Assembly (NCBI RefSeq): GCF_013266695.1
Contig: NZ_JABRXF010000003.1
Span: 124,001 to 188,000 of the forward strand
Length of the DNA: 64,000 nt
From: Hongsoonwoonella zoysiae
Lineage (GTDB): Bacteria > Pseudomonadota > Alphaproteobacteria > Rhizobiales > Stappiaceae
Direction of reading: 5' to 3'
Of this stretch, positions 24,398-32,747 are shown piece after piece (the first letter of the stretch is position 1; every line of letters starts with the position of its first letter). The notes beneath the pieces were generated by a model that saw nothing but the letters and a program-made list of their open reading frames with translations, was not told the origin of the DNA and ran no database searches. Position numbers and translations under genes: made by a program.

Positions 24398-25246
24398 CTA
24401 CTTCTTCTCCACCGGGCGTTCCAGCCCCCAGCCCGTGTAGATGCGAGAACGCTTGGCCACACTTTCCTGCCCGAAGCGGTTGATACCGGTGCAGCCCTTT
24501 TCCAGGAACACGATCTGCGCGGCTAGCCGCTTCCATGCCGTATTCGCATCCCAGATCTTGTCATCCGACGGTGTCTCGATCTCAAGCGCGTCTATCGCGA
24601 AACGGTAGGATTTCAGGCGGTAACGCAGCGACAGAGCGGCCCAGGAAGTGAATTGCCTGTTTTCCCAGACCCGTGCCTGCGCCCCGGCCAGTTCTTCCTT
24701 TGTTGAAATATCGCGCCGGCCGAGCGCGCGAAGGCGCTCCTCGTCGGCCGCCGCCACGCGTTCGGCCACCTCGCAAAACGGCAGGACGAGTTCCGCATCC
24801 CCTAATGCGTCGGCAGCAACGCGGTCGTAGCGCACATCGCTGGACTCGTAGCGGTCGGAACGCAGATAGGAGTAGTATCGGCCCGTATCCAGCGTCTGAT
24901 CCGCTTCAGGCAGGATGCGGGTGCGAATGAGTTCCACCTGCGATCCGGCGATCCAGTCTTCGGTGTAGGGAGGCCGGATCAAGGTCCATCCCCGATCGCG
25001 CAACAAGCGCTCGTCGTCGGTAAGGTTGAACCGCGAAACGGGCTCGCCACGGTTGCGCGCGGCTTCATAGCCGATCGCGGGCAGCACTTTGTCGTGGACG
25101 ACGGAAGGTTTCGGCCGGTCGAAATCTCCGGTCGGGCGCGAACAGGCCAGAAGCGATACGCTCACGACTGCAAGCGCCAGCAAGCCGGCCGAGCGCGCGG
25201 TCGACGCACCGTTCTGTGCAGGCCTCTTGTCACGCCGATCGCGCAT
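24398..25246 (-). CDS. Lipoprotein of unknown function
   Basis: The 282-residue protein has a basic N-terminus and a lipoprotein signal peptide (AGLLALAVVSVSLLAC, lipobox LLAC with Cys near residue 35). The mature part is mostly helical and hydrophilic, with SRFNLTDDERLLRDRGWTLIRPP and a repeated Arg-rich heptad-like centre. It resembles uncharacterised lipoproteins of rhizobia; I recognise no catalytic motif. I start at ATG 25246; an upstream in-frame start at 25282 would lengthen the n-region. It is convergent with the DUF1254 gene. Anchoring in the outer or inner membrane is likely. Confidence 0.75.
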   Translation of the reverse strand: MRDRRDKRPAQNGASTARSAGLLALAVVSVSLLACSRPTGDFDRPKPSVVHDKVLPAIGYEAARNRGEPVSRFNLTDDERLLRDRGWTLIRPPYTEDWIAGSQVELIRTRILPEADQTLDTGRYYSYLRSDRYESSDVRYDRVAADALGDAELVLPFCEVAERVAAADEERLRALGRRDISTKEELAGAQARVWENRQFTSWAALSLRYRLKSYRFAIDALEIETPSDDKIWDANTAWKRLAAQIVFLEKGCTGINRFGQESVAKRSRIYTGWGLERPVEKK

Positions 25247-25311
25247 TCCTGTTTCCGCCGCCTTCCGTCGAGCAGCCGTCAAGGCGCTGGGCCCACCCCG
25301 GCGCGCGGCGA

Positions 25312-25518
25312 TCAGACCGGAAAGCCCGGACCACGCTCTTCAGACTGCTGACGGTCCAGCTTGCGCCCGATTCGGGCACTCAAATCAAGCCCTTCCCGTT
25401 CGATACGGACGCCGGGAAAGATCACGACGACGCCTCTTTCTTCGCCTTTCGCACCGGAAGCCCTGACCTGGCGGGTCGTGCGGCGCGGCGCTTCGGCAAA
25501 GTTCAGTACGGTACCCAT
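25312..25518 (-). CDS. Small conserved protein, candidate CtrA target
   Basis: The 68-residue protein starts MGTVLNFAEAPRR and contains GVVVIFPGVRIEREGLDL, a pattern I recall from short uncharacterised proteins in Rhizobiales. The start at 25518 is decided by a GGAGGA placed 4-5 nt upstream; an ATG four codons earlier overlaps that ribosome-binding site and is less likely. A perfect TTAA-N7-TTAA box lies 89 nt upstream, suggesting cell-cycle control. It has no membrane segment or signal peptide. Function unknown. Confidence 0.65.
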   Translation of the reverse strand: MGTVLNFAEAPRRTTRQVRASGAKGEERGVVVIFPGVRIEREGLDLSARIGRKLDRQQSEERGPGFPV

Positions 25519-25606
25519 CGCATCCTCCATCGTAAAACCGGGCCTGGGAGCCCGGTCGAAGGCGACGCCCTACAATGCACCTGCGGACAGTTGGCGCGGG
25601 TTCCGG

Positions 25607-25621
25607 TTAACAAGGTGTTAA
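25607..25621. promoter_or_regulatory. CtrA-type box 1 (TTAA-N7-TTAA)
   Basis: TTAA-CAAGGTG-TTAA is an exact match to the full CtrA recognition motif. It lies 89 nt upstream of the small gene starting at 25518 (minus strand), a plausible promoter distance. Confidence 0.65.
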
Positions 25622-25879
25622 CAACTGCCCTCGCGATAGTTACCGAAAGAATCGCCGTAAATTCCGTGACAATTCAGCCACATCAACCTGAGTAAGAAAT
25701 TGTGATTTTCTGGAAACGATTTCGGCCGAACCAAATTGTAGCCCGCTGACTTTGAAAATAAAAATCCCTCTTGCAGCCGACGCCCGGTCAAAGGTATCTC
25801 CGGAATTGAAAACTGCTTCATGAAACCGTGGCAAGCCGATAATACTTCTTGGGTTTTCCTCATTAACGATCTCTTAGCT

Positions 25880-25894
25880 TTAACGAGACGTTAA
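25880..25894. promoter_or_regulatory. CtrA-type box 2 (TTAA-N7-TTAA)
   Basis: TTAA-CGAGACG-TTAA is a second exact CtrA motif, preceded by a further TTAA at 25863. It lies about 100 nt upstream of the DUF2336 gene. A GATTC (GANTC, CcrM-type) follows at about 25901. Apart from these two boxes the 25519-25995 stretch is AT-rich and holds no convincing gene. Confidence 0.65.
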
Positions 25895-25995
25895 TCGTTT
25901 TGATTCAATTTTAGTCGTCAGGGTCCGGCCTTATATCGTTTCGGTCGATTTTATGAGGCAACCCCCAAGCGACCCAGTCCCCGCGTATCGGTCCG

Positions 25996-27150
25996 GTGTG
26001 CTCCTTGTCGAAAAAAACCATCTATTCGGACAGCGTGGTGTCCCTTTCCGAAGGTTCCGGCGGATCGCGCAAATCCCGCACGTTGCTTGCGGCTTGCGAG
26101 CTTTACGTTTCCATGGGAAGCCACGACAGGACGGAGCGTGCGATCTTCGCCGAGCTTGCCCGTCAGCTTCTTCCCGAAACCAATACGGAGGACAGGCGGC
26201 GCATATCCGAACTTCTCGCCACTGCACAAGAGGCACCGCCCGAAACGCTTCGCGCCCTGGCGCGGGATGAAGATCCCGTCGTCGCGGCGCCGATCCTTGC
26301 CGCGTCCGAAGGTTTGAGCGACTGCGATCTCGTCGCCGCCCTGGGGCGCGGTCCCGAAGGTTTGCGACGGCTGATCGCAGCCCGGCCAGCGCTTTCCGAG
26401 CCCGTGGTCACAGCGTTTTTCTCCACAGCCGATGCCGAAACCCTGGAAATGCTTCTGGATCGCGGTGACATCTCCATATCCAGCGATGCTCTTCTTGTCC
26501 TTGAGAACCGGCCGGACGTGTGGCGCCGGTTAGCTCCGCGCCTCACAGCTCTGAAAGCGTTGCCGGCAAGCCTCCTTTTCGCTTCGTTTCCCGATCTCGA
26601 TCATGCCGGCAGGATGGAGGCGATCGCCGCTGCGGAAACTCGCGCGCTGGCGGAACTTGCACGCAAGAAGAAACCGAATACGCTTCAAACCGCCTTCAAG
26701 CCGGCGGTGCTTCACGATCTGGTCGCCGCCGCCCTTTCCGGCGGCGTCGCGGCATTCGCGGCGAACCTTGCTTACGCGCTGGCGCTCCCGGCGGATCTGG
26801 CGGCGCAGATCGTTGACGATACCGGGGGTGAAACGCTCGTGATCTGCCTGCGCGCCCTCGGCCTGAAGGATGAGGATGCCGCCCGCGTGCTCGTAAGGCT
26901 TTACGGGGCAAAACGTTCGCTCGACGATCTGCGCTCCCTGCTTGCACTCTTCGACAGGCTGACGCCGCGCGCGGCCACCATCATCGTATCTGCATGGAAT
27001 GAAAACGCACTCGCCCCCCAGCCCGACCGGGCAATAGCGCAGGCGCCGTCCCACACGCCGCAATTCAGCGGTGCCGCGCGTGGCGATACCGCGCTGAAGC
27101 CGCGCCCCGCCCTGCCGGACAATGCACGCAAGTCCCGCCGCACCGGTTGA
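25996..27150 (+). CDS. DUF2336 domain protein
   Basis: The 384-residue protein belongs to DUF2336, alpha-helical repeat proteins of alphaproteobacteria. HEAT-like helical units are visible: ELARQLLPETNTEDRRRISELLAT near the N-terminus, then DEDPVVAAPILAASEGLSD and ERPDVWRRLAPR-like repeats. The last ~60 residues are Pro/Ala-rich and unstructured. The start codon is uncertain: GTG at 25996 and TTG at 26005 are both possible and neither has a ribosome-binding site. A CtrA box about 100 nt upstream suggests cell-cycle-linked expression. No function is established for the family. Confidence 0.8.
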   Translation: MCSLSKKTIYSDSVVSLSEGSGGSRKSRTLLAACELYVSMGSHDRTERAIFAELARQLLPETNTEDRRRISELLATAQEAPPETLRALARDEDPVVAAPILAASEGLSDCDLVAALGRGPEGLRRLIAARPALSEPVVTAFFSTADAETLEMLLDRGDISISSDALLVLENRPDVWRRLAPRLTALKALPASLLFASFPDLDHAGRMEAIAAAETRALAELARKKKPNTLQTAFKPAVLHDLVAAALSGGVAAFAANLAYALALPADLAAQIVDDTGGETLVICLRALGLKDEDAARVLVRLYGAKRSLDDLRSLLALFDRLTPRAATIIVSAWNENALAPQPDRAIAQAPSHTPQFSGAARGDTALKPRPALPDNARKSRRTG

Positions 27151-27181
27151 CCCTGCAGCCTTTCTCTTTCTCCACGGTCCG

Positions 27182-28012
27182 CTACCTGACGGCGACGCCG
27201 AGCAGCCCGGCCGCGCGAATGATATGGGCAATCCTCATCTCATGCTTACCGGGAAAGAGGCAGAGCTCAACCAGATGGCCCTGGTCGCCGGTTCTGCGGG
27301 CGCATTCGAGCGAGCCTTGGGCCGCCGTCCCCTCTTCCGAAAATTCGGGTTTGGGCGAAAAGAGCTCGATCGCCGTCAGGACATCGCCCTGCCTGGCGTC
27401 CTTGATCGCCTGGCCATGCAAGGGAACGATCCGATCGTTCAAGCCGTGGTAGTGAATGATATTCGCCCGACCCGACGGGCAGGAAGACGGAACCGGCGCC
27501 CAGAAAGTGCCCGACATCGGCACGAAACCAGCGGCCTTGTCCGCACGGTAACAGGCCAGATACCAGACCATCATCGCGCCAGAGGAAAACCCCGTGACGA
27601 TGGTCCTCGACCTGTCGACGCCGAAGCGCCTCGACAGATCCTCAAACAGCGCGTCGAAATAGGCCAGTTCGTCGACACCCTCCAGCCGGTCGTCACTCGG
27701 GATATTGGGAATGTTCCATTCCGGTCCGGCCGCCTGGGCTGCGGCGAAAACCACGCCCAGCCGGTCCGCCAGGCCGGCAAGCGCTTCATTGCGCATTACG
27801 TTTTCGGCTTTGCCGCGATAGCCATGCACATAGACGATCGCCCCTTGAGGGCGAGCCCGGTCGAAGCCTTCCGGAAGGCGCACGCGATAGTTGCGCTCTC
27901 CCAGCATGCAGGGCTGCCCGGCTCCGCATGCCTGCGCTTCAAGCTTGAAAGACACGGCCAACACAAGGCTTGCCGCAAATAGGACCAAAATCGCAAAGGT
28001 TCGCCGCAACAT
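27182..28012 (-). CDS. Secreted LpqC/feruloyl-esterase-like alpha/beta hydrolase
   Basis: The 276-residue protein has an N-terminal signal peptide (RTFAILVLFAASLVLAVSF) and an alpha/beta-hydrolase domain of the poly(3-hydroxybutyrate) depolymerase/LpqC type (COG3509). The oxyanion region is VYVHGYRGKAENV, the nucleophile elbow GFSSGAMM, and the acid and base are likely in HGLNDRIVPLHG and FPGKHEM. The short cysteine-bearing mature start (CGAGQPCMLGERNYRV) is typical of the family. I chose ATG 28012, which gives a normal signal peptide. The substrate is probably a short-chain or aromatic ester; it cannot be specified. Confidence 0.85.
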   Translation of the reverse strand: MLRRTFAILVLFAASLVLAVSFKLEAQACGAGQPCMLGERNYRVRLPEGFDRARPQGAIVYVHGYRGKAENVMRNEALAGLADRLGVVFAAAQAAGPEWNIPNIPSDDRLEGVDELAYFDALFEDLSRRFGVDRSRTIVTGFSSGAMMVWYLACYRADKAAGFVPMSGTFWAPVPSSCPSGRANIIHYHGLNDRIVPLHGQAIKDARQGDVLTAIELFSPKPEFSEEGTAAQGSLECARRTGDQGHLVELCLFPGKHEMRIAHIIRAAGLLGVAVR

Positions 28013-28066
28013 CCGCAAGGCTCCCGCGTTTGGCAATGATACCATAACGCCGGAGCCGCGCCCGCT

Positions 28067-28402
28067 TCAGATGCTGTCCAGAAACGACCTGCCTTCGCGG
28101 TCCTCGATTTCGACGACCCAAAAGTCGGGGTCTATGCGCGCTTCGCGCTTGAGTTTTTCGTCGATCTTGTCCTGCGTAGCGCCTTCGATCAGCTTTTCGA
28201 ACACACGCCCGCCCGTGTCGTGGCCTTCCATCATCGATTGGGGAGCAGGCCCATAGAGGTCGTATGTATCGTCAAGCCGATCGACCACGACGAAGATCGC
28301 GCCCGCCTCGAAGGCGCCGCGCCGGCGCACGACGGCATAGGCGCCTTCCTTGTGACAGCGGCGCACATGGGCGCTCACCCAGAAATCGGATGTAAGCCGC
28401 AT
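28067..28402 (-). CDS. DUF1491 family protein
   Basis: The 111-residue protein matches DUF1491, found almost only in alphaproteobacteria. It opens MRLTSDFWVSAHVRRC, followed by AYAVVRRRGAFEAGAIFVVVDR and the closing DPDFWVVEIEDREG. ATG 28402 is preferred over an upstream TTG that would add four residues. In many rhizobia this gene travels with a peptidoglycan-binding protein and a sensor kinase, the order seen here. Function unknown. Confidence 0.85.
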   Translation of the reverse strand: MRLTSDFWVSAHVRRCHKEGAYAVVRRRGAFEAGAIFVVVDRLDDTYDLYGPAPQSMMEGHDTGGRVFEKLIEGATQDKIDEKLKREARIDPDFWVVEIEDREGRSFLDSI

Positions 28403-28491
28403 GGCCGGCCGCAACCTCCGCTTCGAGAATCAAAGAATATGCCGGATCGAGGTCTATCGCGGATCGCCGGGCGGCGAAAGCGCCCAGCCGT

Positions 28492-28568
28492 CTAGTGGTT
28501 TGATCCCAACATTTGCATCTCCCTGCCGCAAGCTCGGTTGCAAATGTTGGAATCGTTAAAACCACTAG
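28492..28568. repeat. CTAGTGG palindromic element, copy 1
   Basis: This 77-bp imperfect palindrome is bounded by CTAGTGG and CCACTAG. The arms share CCAACATTTGCA / TGCAAATGTTGG, and the right arm has five extra bases. It is related to copy 2, with a shared GATTYYRACATTTG core, and lies between DUF1491 and the peptidoglycan-binding gene. No gene is present in it. Confidence 0.75.
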
Positions 28569-28582
28569 CTAGATATTTATTT

Positions 28583-28662
28583 CTAGTGGATCTTTTTGAT
28601 TTTGACATTTGATTGAGAGCCCAACTGCGAACCGGTATCAAATGTCAAAATCGATCCACTAG
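28583..28662. repeat. CTAGTGG palindromic element, copy 2, overlapping a gene end
   Basis: This 80-bp palindrome is bounded by CTAGTGGATC and GATCCACTAG, with inner arms GATTTTGACATTTGA / TCAAATGTCAAAATC. It differs from a perfect palindrome by a T-tract insertion in the left arm. Its right arm overlaps the 3' end of the peptidoglycan-binding gene and supplies the last codons (Leu-Val-Asp-Arg-Phe) and the TGA. Confidence 0.75.
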
Positions 28663-29466
28663 CTTGCGCCCGCTCATGCGCTCAAGTTCCTGCCTCACGC
28701 GGTCGTTCAACGAGCCGGTGATCGGCAAGCCCCGGTCGAGTTCGAAGCGGCGGATGGCGCTTGCCGTTTGGTCGCCCATCACGCCGTCGATGGCGAGCGG
28801 GCCATAGCCAAGGTCCGCGAGGGCGGATTGAACCTTGAGGATGCGCGCATCGCCTTCCCGCTGGCTCTGAGGTTTCGGCACGCCGGCGGAGCCTGTAGTC
28901 GCGCTTCGCGGAATGTCGCCGGGCGGCAGCGGCGTTCCGCCGGTTGCCGGGGCGCTTTGCGGCACAGGCACGATATCGCCGGAAGGCAGCCCCTCACTCG
29001 GTTCGCCCGTATCCAGCGCCAGGCGGGCGACGAGCGCTGCCGATATCGTGCCCGTATCCGGAAGAGAGCGGGAACGCTGATAGGCCCTGACGGCGCGGTC
29101 GGTCGCCGGCCCCTTTATCCCGTCAAGCAACCCTTCGTAGAAGCCGAGGCGCCGCAGCTCCAGTTGCGCGTCGTGGACGAGCAGCGAATAGGCCGGCTTT
29201 GGCGGGTTTTGCGCCTTTTGCGCCTCAAGCGGCGCCGCATCGCGCGTGGAAAATAGCGGAGCGGGGTGCGGCTCGGACTGGAAGCTCGTGGCATTGGCGA
29301 TGATGATGCCTCCCGTCAGCAGCATGACGAGCCAGCCGCCGGCAACCACCGGATTGTCAAAAACGATGCTCGTGACGCCGGCTTCTTCGTTCAGTTCCGC
29401 AAGATCGGCCGAAGAGCGCTTGTTGCGGTTCGTGCGAGCGTTCGAATTCGGGGTACGGCGGGCCAT
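28645..29466 (-). CDS. Membrane-anchored peptidoglycan-binding protein with two PG_binding_1 domains
   Basis: The 273-residue protein has a cytoplasmic basic N-terminus, one membrane helix (about 43-61, WLVMLLTGGIIIANATS), and two peptidoglycan-binding domains. The first is at about 95-155 (LELRRLGFYEGLLDGIKGPATDRAVRAYQ) and the second at about 210-268 (ALADLGYGPLAIDGVMGDQTASAIRRFE). A Pro-rich linker joins them. It likely tethers the inner membrane to the wall. The gene is 14 nt downstream of the DivJ-like kinase and probably co-transcribed. The C-terminal LVDRF and stop are encoded by a palindromic repeat, so the natural tail may have been replaced. Confidence 0.85.
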   Translation of the reverse strand: MARRTPNSNARTNRNKRSSADLAELNEEAGVTSIVFDNPVVAGGWLVMLLTGGIIIANATSFQSEPHPAPLFSTRDAAPLEAQKAQNPPKPAYSLLVHDAQLELRRLGFYEGLLDGIKGPATDRAVRAYQRSRSLPDTGTISAALVARLALDTGEPSEGLPSGDIVPVPQSAPATGGTPLPPGDIPRSATTGSAGVPKPQSQREGDARILKVQSALADLGYGPLAIDGVMGDQTASAIRRFELDRGLPITGSLNDRVRQELERMSGRKLVDRF

Positions 29467-29480
29467 GGGCGCTTACTCCG

Positions 29481-31319
29481 TCACGCGATCTTGCGCGCCG
29501 GCGCGGGACGCTCTCCAGGCGTTGCCGCCTCGTCTTCGGCCTCATACCACGGCAGCCGAACGGAGACGGTCGTGCCCTTGCCGAGCCGGCTATCGAACTC
29601 CACCGCGCCGCCATGAAGTTCCGCAAGACCCTTGACGACCGACAGTCCGAGGCCGGTGCCTTCATGCGCGCGGTCGTAGCCGGAATTCGCCTGGAAAAAC
29701 GGCATGCCAAGCCGCTCCAGGTCGTCCCTAGCGATGCCGATGCCCCTGTCGCGCACGCGCATGACCAGGTGGTCGCGTTCGCGGCGGGCGGTTACGACGA
29801 CCGTACTGCCCGCATCGGAGAATTTCACCGCGTTCGAAAGAAGGTTCAGCAGGATCTGCTTGCAGGCACGCTTGTCGGCCGAAAACTCCTGCAAGGATTT
29901 CGGCACGTCGGAAACAAGCTCGATTTCCTTCCTGTCGGCCTCGCCCCGCATCATACGCACGCAGGCCTCCATCGTTTCGGGAAGATCGAAAGGTTCCACG
30001 ACTAGGTCGAAATTTCCCGTCTCGATCTTCGACATGTCGAGGATGTCGTTGACCACCTGCAGGAGATGGCGCCCGGAATCGTGGATCAGGTCGATGTATT
30101 CGCCGCTTTTTTCCGCGTTCTGCATCAGATGCGGCGAATTCCTGAGCAGGTCCGAAAAGCCGATGATCGCATTGAGCGGCGTGCGCAATTCATGGCTGAC
30201 ATTGGCGAGAAACCGCGTCTTGGCGGCACTTGCCGCCTCCGCTTCCTCGCGCGCTTCGGCAAGCATCGCCTCATTCGCCTTGCGGTCGGAGATATCGCGG
30301 CATACGGCCACGACATCACCTTCCACGCCCGGCACCGCCCGATCGACGGAGCGTGCGTTCATCTCCAGCCAGAGATATTCGCAATGCCCATCGGCCGATG
30401 CGGGCGAACCACGGCGCACGCGGAACTCGATCCTGGCTCGCTCGCCGGATCTCGCCGCATCCGAGATCGCCTTGAGAAACGCCGGCCTGTCAGCCACGTG
30501 CACGCGGGAGAATAGCCCCTTTCCCATCACTTCGCGGCGCGCAACGCCGACGACGGATTGCACGGAGGGAGAAACGAACTGAACCGCGCCGTCGGCGGTA
30601 TGGAGCGAGATCACATCGGTCACATTTTCCGCGACCAGCCAGTATTTAGCCTCCCTCTCGTGCAACAACATCCTTCCGCGCCGGTTGTCCCAGTCGATCC
30701 TGAGCGCAAGCACGCCGGCATAGGCAAGGGCCGCCGCACCCGCCACCGCCTCCAGCGCCGCTTGCGAAATTTCCGTGCCGGGAAACGCGAAACGCGGGAG
30801 GCCTGCGGGATCGATCATCGCAAGCCCCGCCACGATCCCGGCGGAAACACCGGCAACGATACCGATCACCTTGCGCGAGCCCGAGAGCGCGGCTTCCAGC
30901 GGCGCGATCGCCAGCCAAAGCAGCGCGAAGGATTCGATCCCACCGGTCAGGGCTGCCATCGCGCCGATGAATGCGGCAAACAGAAGGGCCGACGCCAGAT
31001 GCGCCGTGGCGATCGAGCCCGAGCGCGACAGGAACATAGCGACGGGAATTTGCGCGATCAGCCAGGCAAGCGCGAGCGTAACGGGGAGCGTGATCGGGCC
31101 GAAGAGGGCAAGCGTGAGCGGAAGGAGCACGAGCGCGGCGATCCCGCCGGCAAGGTTGGCGAGGATGAACGCCCTGTGCCTTTCGAATTCGCGCCGGTCG
31201 CCCGCCGCATCGGGATGCACCAGAGTGTCGATCACCCGGTTTGCCGGCCTCAGGATTTCGGTTACGCGCAACATGACTATCCGATCCGCGGGCAATGATC
31301 GCTCATCGGGAGCATTCAT
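29481..31319 (-). CDS. Membrane PAS sensor histidine kinase, DivJ-like
   Basis: The 612-residue protein has an N-terminal hydrophobic block with about six membrane helices (50-225), a PAS domain (about 240-355, DVISLHTADGAVQFVSPSVQ), a HisKA domain with the phospho-acceptor His near 376 in NVSHELRTPLNAIIGFSDLL, and a HATPase_c domain with N-box LLNLLSNAVKFSD and G-boxes DRGIGIA and GTGLGLSVV. Architecture, size and H-box match rhizobial DivJ, the cell-cycle kinase acting on DivK. The neighbouring peptidoglycan-binding and DUF1491 genes fit my memory of that locus. PleC/PdhS-type kinases are alternatives. ATG 31319 is used; an internal ATG (31274) is possible. Confidence 0.85.
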   Translation of the reverse strand: MNAPDERSLPADRIVMLRVTEILRPANRVIDTLVHPDAAGDRREFERHRAFILANLAGGIAALVLLPLTLALFGPITLPVTLALAWLIAQIPVAMFLSRSGSIATAHLASALLFAAFIGAMAALTGGIESFALLWLAIAPLEAALSGSRKVIGIVAGVSAGIVAGLAMIDPAGLPRFAFPGTEISQAALEAVAGAAALAYAGVLALRIDWDNRRGRMLLHEREAKYWLVAENVTDVISLHTADGAVQFVSPSVQSVVGVARREVMGKGLFSRVHVADRPAFLKAISDAARSGERARIEFRVRRGSPASADGHCEYLWLEMNARSVDRAVPGVEGDVVAVCRDISDRKANEAMLAEAREEAEAASAAKTRFLANVSHELRTPLNAIIGFSDLLRNSPHLMQNAEKSGEYIDLIHDSGRHLLQVVNDILDMSKIETGNFDLVVEPFDLPETMEACVRMMRGEADRKEIELVSDVPKSLQEFSADKRACKQILLNLLSNAVKFSDAGSTVVVTARRERDHLVMRVRDRGIGIARDDLERLGMPFFQANSGYDRAHEGTGLGLSVVKGLAELHGGAVEFDSRLGKGTTVSVRLPWYEAEDEAATPGERPAPARKIA

Positions 31320-31625
31320 CGCCCATATTCTTTTGACCCATAGTCACAACAACGACTTAAGGAACGATGAAGCCGGGGCGCCAGGCCCGGAATTCCCCGC
31401 TTTTCCTCAATTTTCCGGCAAAAACCTTATCGGTTGGAAATCGAATAAAATTTGAATCGAATTTTCAGAAAATACGCCAAGTATTTGAATCGAATTGCCA
31501 TGCCGGGACAAACCCGGTCTTTCGATGTGTCTGCCTATGGTGTCTTCATAACGAGCACCGCCGCCTTTGATGAGGAACGAGCGGAGCCGGCAAAGACGTC
31601 AGACTGAAAGCAAGGGCTGCACATC
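31320..31625. other. Divergent intergenic region with a 13-bp direct repeat
   Basis: This gap separates the kinase from the DUF5330 gene and should hold both promoters. The sequence TTTGAATCGAATT occurs at 31451-31463 and again at 31484-31496, 33 bp apart; each copy contains a GANTC (CcrM-type) site. No gene is seen. Confidence 0.5.
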
Positions 31626-32087
31626 ATGTTTTTCCTTCTTCGAACGGCATTCTGGATCGGCCTCGTCATTCTTCTGCTTCCCATCGACACCGGATCGGAA
31701 GACGATGGCCCTGTCGGCGTTTCGCCGTGGCAGGCGCTGAGCGCCGCGCAATCGACGGTGAGCGACATTTCCTCCTTCTGCACCCGCAATCCCGGCGCTT
31801 GCGAAACCGGCGGACAGGCCTTGAGGACTTTTGGCGCCAAGGCGAGGGAGAGCGCGCGTCTGGTCTATGAATATCTGGATGAAGGCGCTTCGCCCGAGTT
31901 GCCGGACAACACGCTTACGACAGGAAGCACCGGCACGCTTACGGCCGATGACCTTGCGCCGCAATGGGTGGGGCCAATACCTTCGCAACCCGCTTCCACC
32001 CCTGCCTTCGAGCCTGAGGCCGCAAAGCTCGCGCCGCAAGCACCCGTGGCCCTTCCGCAGCCGAAACCGCTGAACCGCAACGCGTAA
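31626..32087 (+). CDS. DUF5330 domain protein
   Basis: The 153-residue protein has an N-terminal hydrophobic segment (MFFLLRTAFWIGLVILLLP), then the DUF5330 motif: SPWQALSAAQSTVSDISSFCTRNPGACETGGQ (quoted in part), with a Cys pair seven residues apart. The C-terminal third is Pro-rich and variable. It is a small rhizobial membrane or periplasmic protein of unknown function. It is a single gene; the SufE-family gene follows 200 nt later. Confidence 0.8.
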   Translation: MFFLLRTAFWIGLVILLLPIDTGSEDDGPVGVSPWQALSAAQSTVSDISSFCTRNPGACETGGQALRTFGAKARESARLVYEYLDEGASPELPDNTLTTGSTGTLTADDLAPQWVGPIPSQPASTPAFEPEAAKLAPQAPVALPQPKPLNRNA

Positions 32088-32299
32088 TCAAGGTGATGGA
32101 TCTTTGCCCCGGTCGTTTGACGGCTGGTAATCCGACTGGGCGGATCTTTCCGCCACGCCGCAGGCGGCCATGCCCTTGCCGCTTGCGGCGCCTTTCTTTT
32201 TCCCGATCCGTAAAGAGAGAACGAGAGGCGTGCCGGTTTGCATCGCGCCTCGCGAAGGCTATATGTCTCAGCGAATGAACTGAAAGGGTAATGCGCGCC

Positions 32300-32731
32300 A
32301 TGGCGACGCCTCTCGACGAAATACTGGAAAATTTCGAGTTCCTCGACGATTGGGAGGACCGTTATCGTTATGTGATCGAGCTTGGGCGCACACTGCCGGA
32401 ATTTTCGGAAGAAGACCGCACCGAGGAAAACAAGGTGCGCGGCTGCGTCTCGCAGGTCTGGCTGACCCGCTCGGTCGACCGCGGCGCCAACGGCGAACCT
32501 GTAATCACTTACAAGGGCGACAGCGATGCGCATATCGTTCGCGGGCTCGTGGCGATCGTCCTTGCCGTTTTTTCCGGCCATAACGCAAGTGAGATCCTCG
32601 ACACGGATATCGACGGAATTTTTAACAAGATCGGGCTTCGGGAGCATTTGACGCCGCAGCGCTCGAACGGGCTGACGGCCATGGTCGAAAGGATTCGCGA
32701 CGACGCGCGCTCCGCGCTCGCCGCCGCATGA
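32300..32731 (+). CDS. sufE: SufE-family Fe-S cluster assembly protein
   Basis: The 143-residue protein is a SufE. It has the family opening LDEILENFEFLDDWEDRYRYVIELG, the sulfur-accepting Cys49 in VRGCVSQVW (E. coli SufE uses Cys51), and GLVAIVLAVFSGHNASEIL. SufE receives persulfide from the desulfurase SufS and activates it. The suf operon itself is not here, which is usual for the stand-alone rhizobial SufE. ATG 32300 is chosen because MATPLDEIL is the usual family start; ATG 32291 in the same frame is equally close to the GAAAGGG ribosome-binding site. Confidence 0.92.
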   Translation: MATPLDEILENFEFLDDWEDRYRYVIELGRTLPEFSEEDRTEENKVRGCVSQVWLTRSVDRGANGEPVITYKGDSDAHIVRGLVAIVLAVFSGHNASEILDTDIDGIFNKIGLREHLTPQRSNGLTAMVERIRDDARSALAAA

Positions 32732-32747
32732 GGGGAAAGTCCCCGGC

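Noticed and set aside
25618-25863. 81-codon minus-strand frame between two CtrA boxes
   Set aside because: AT-rich, overlaps a regulatory region, has no ribosome-binding site and no recognisable pattern.
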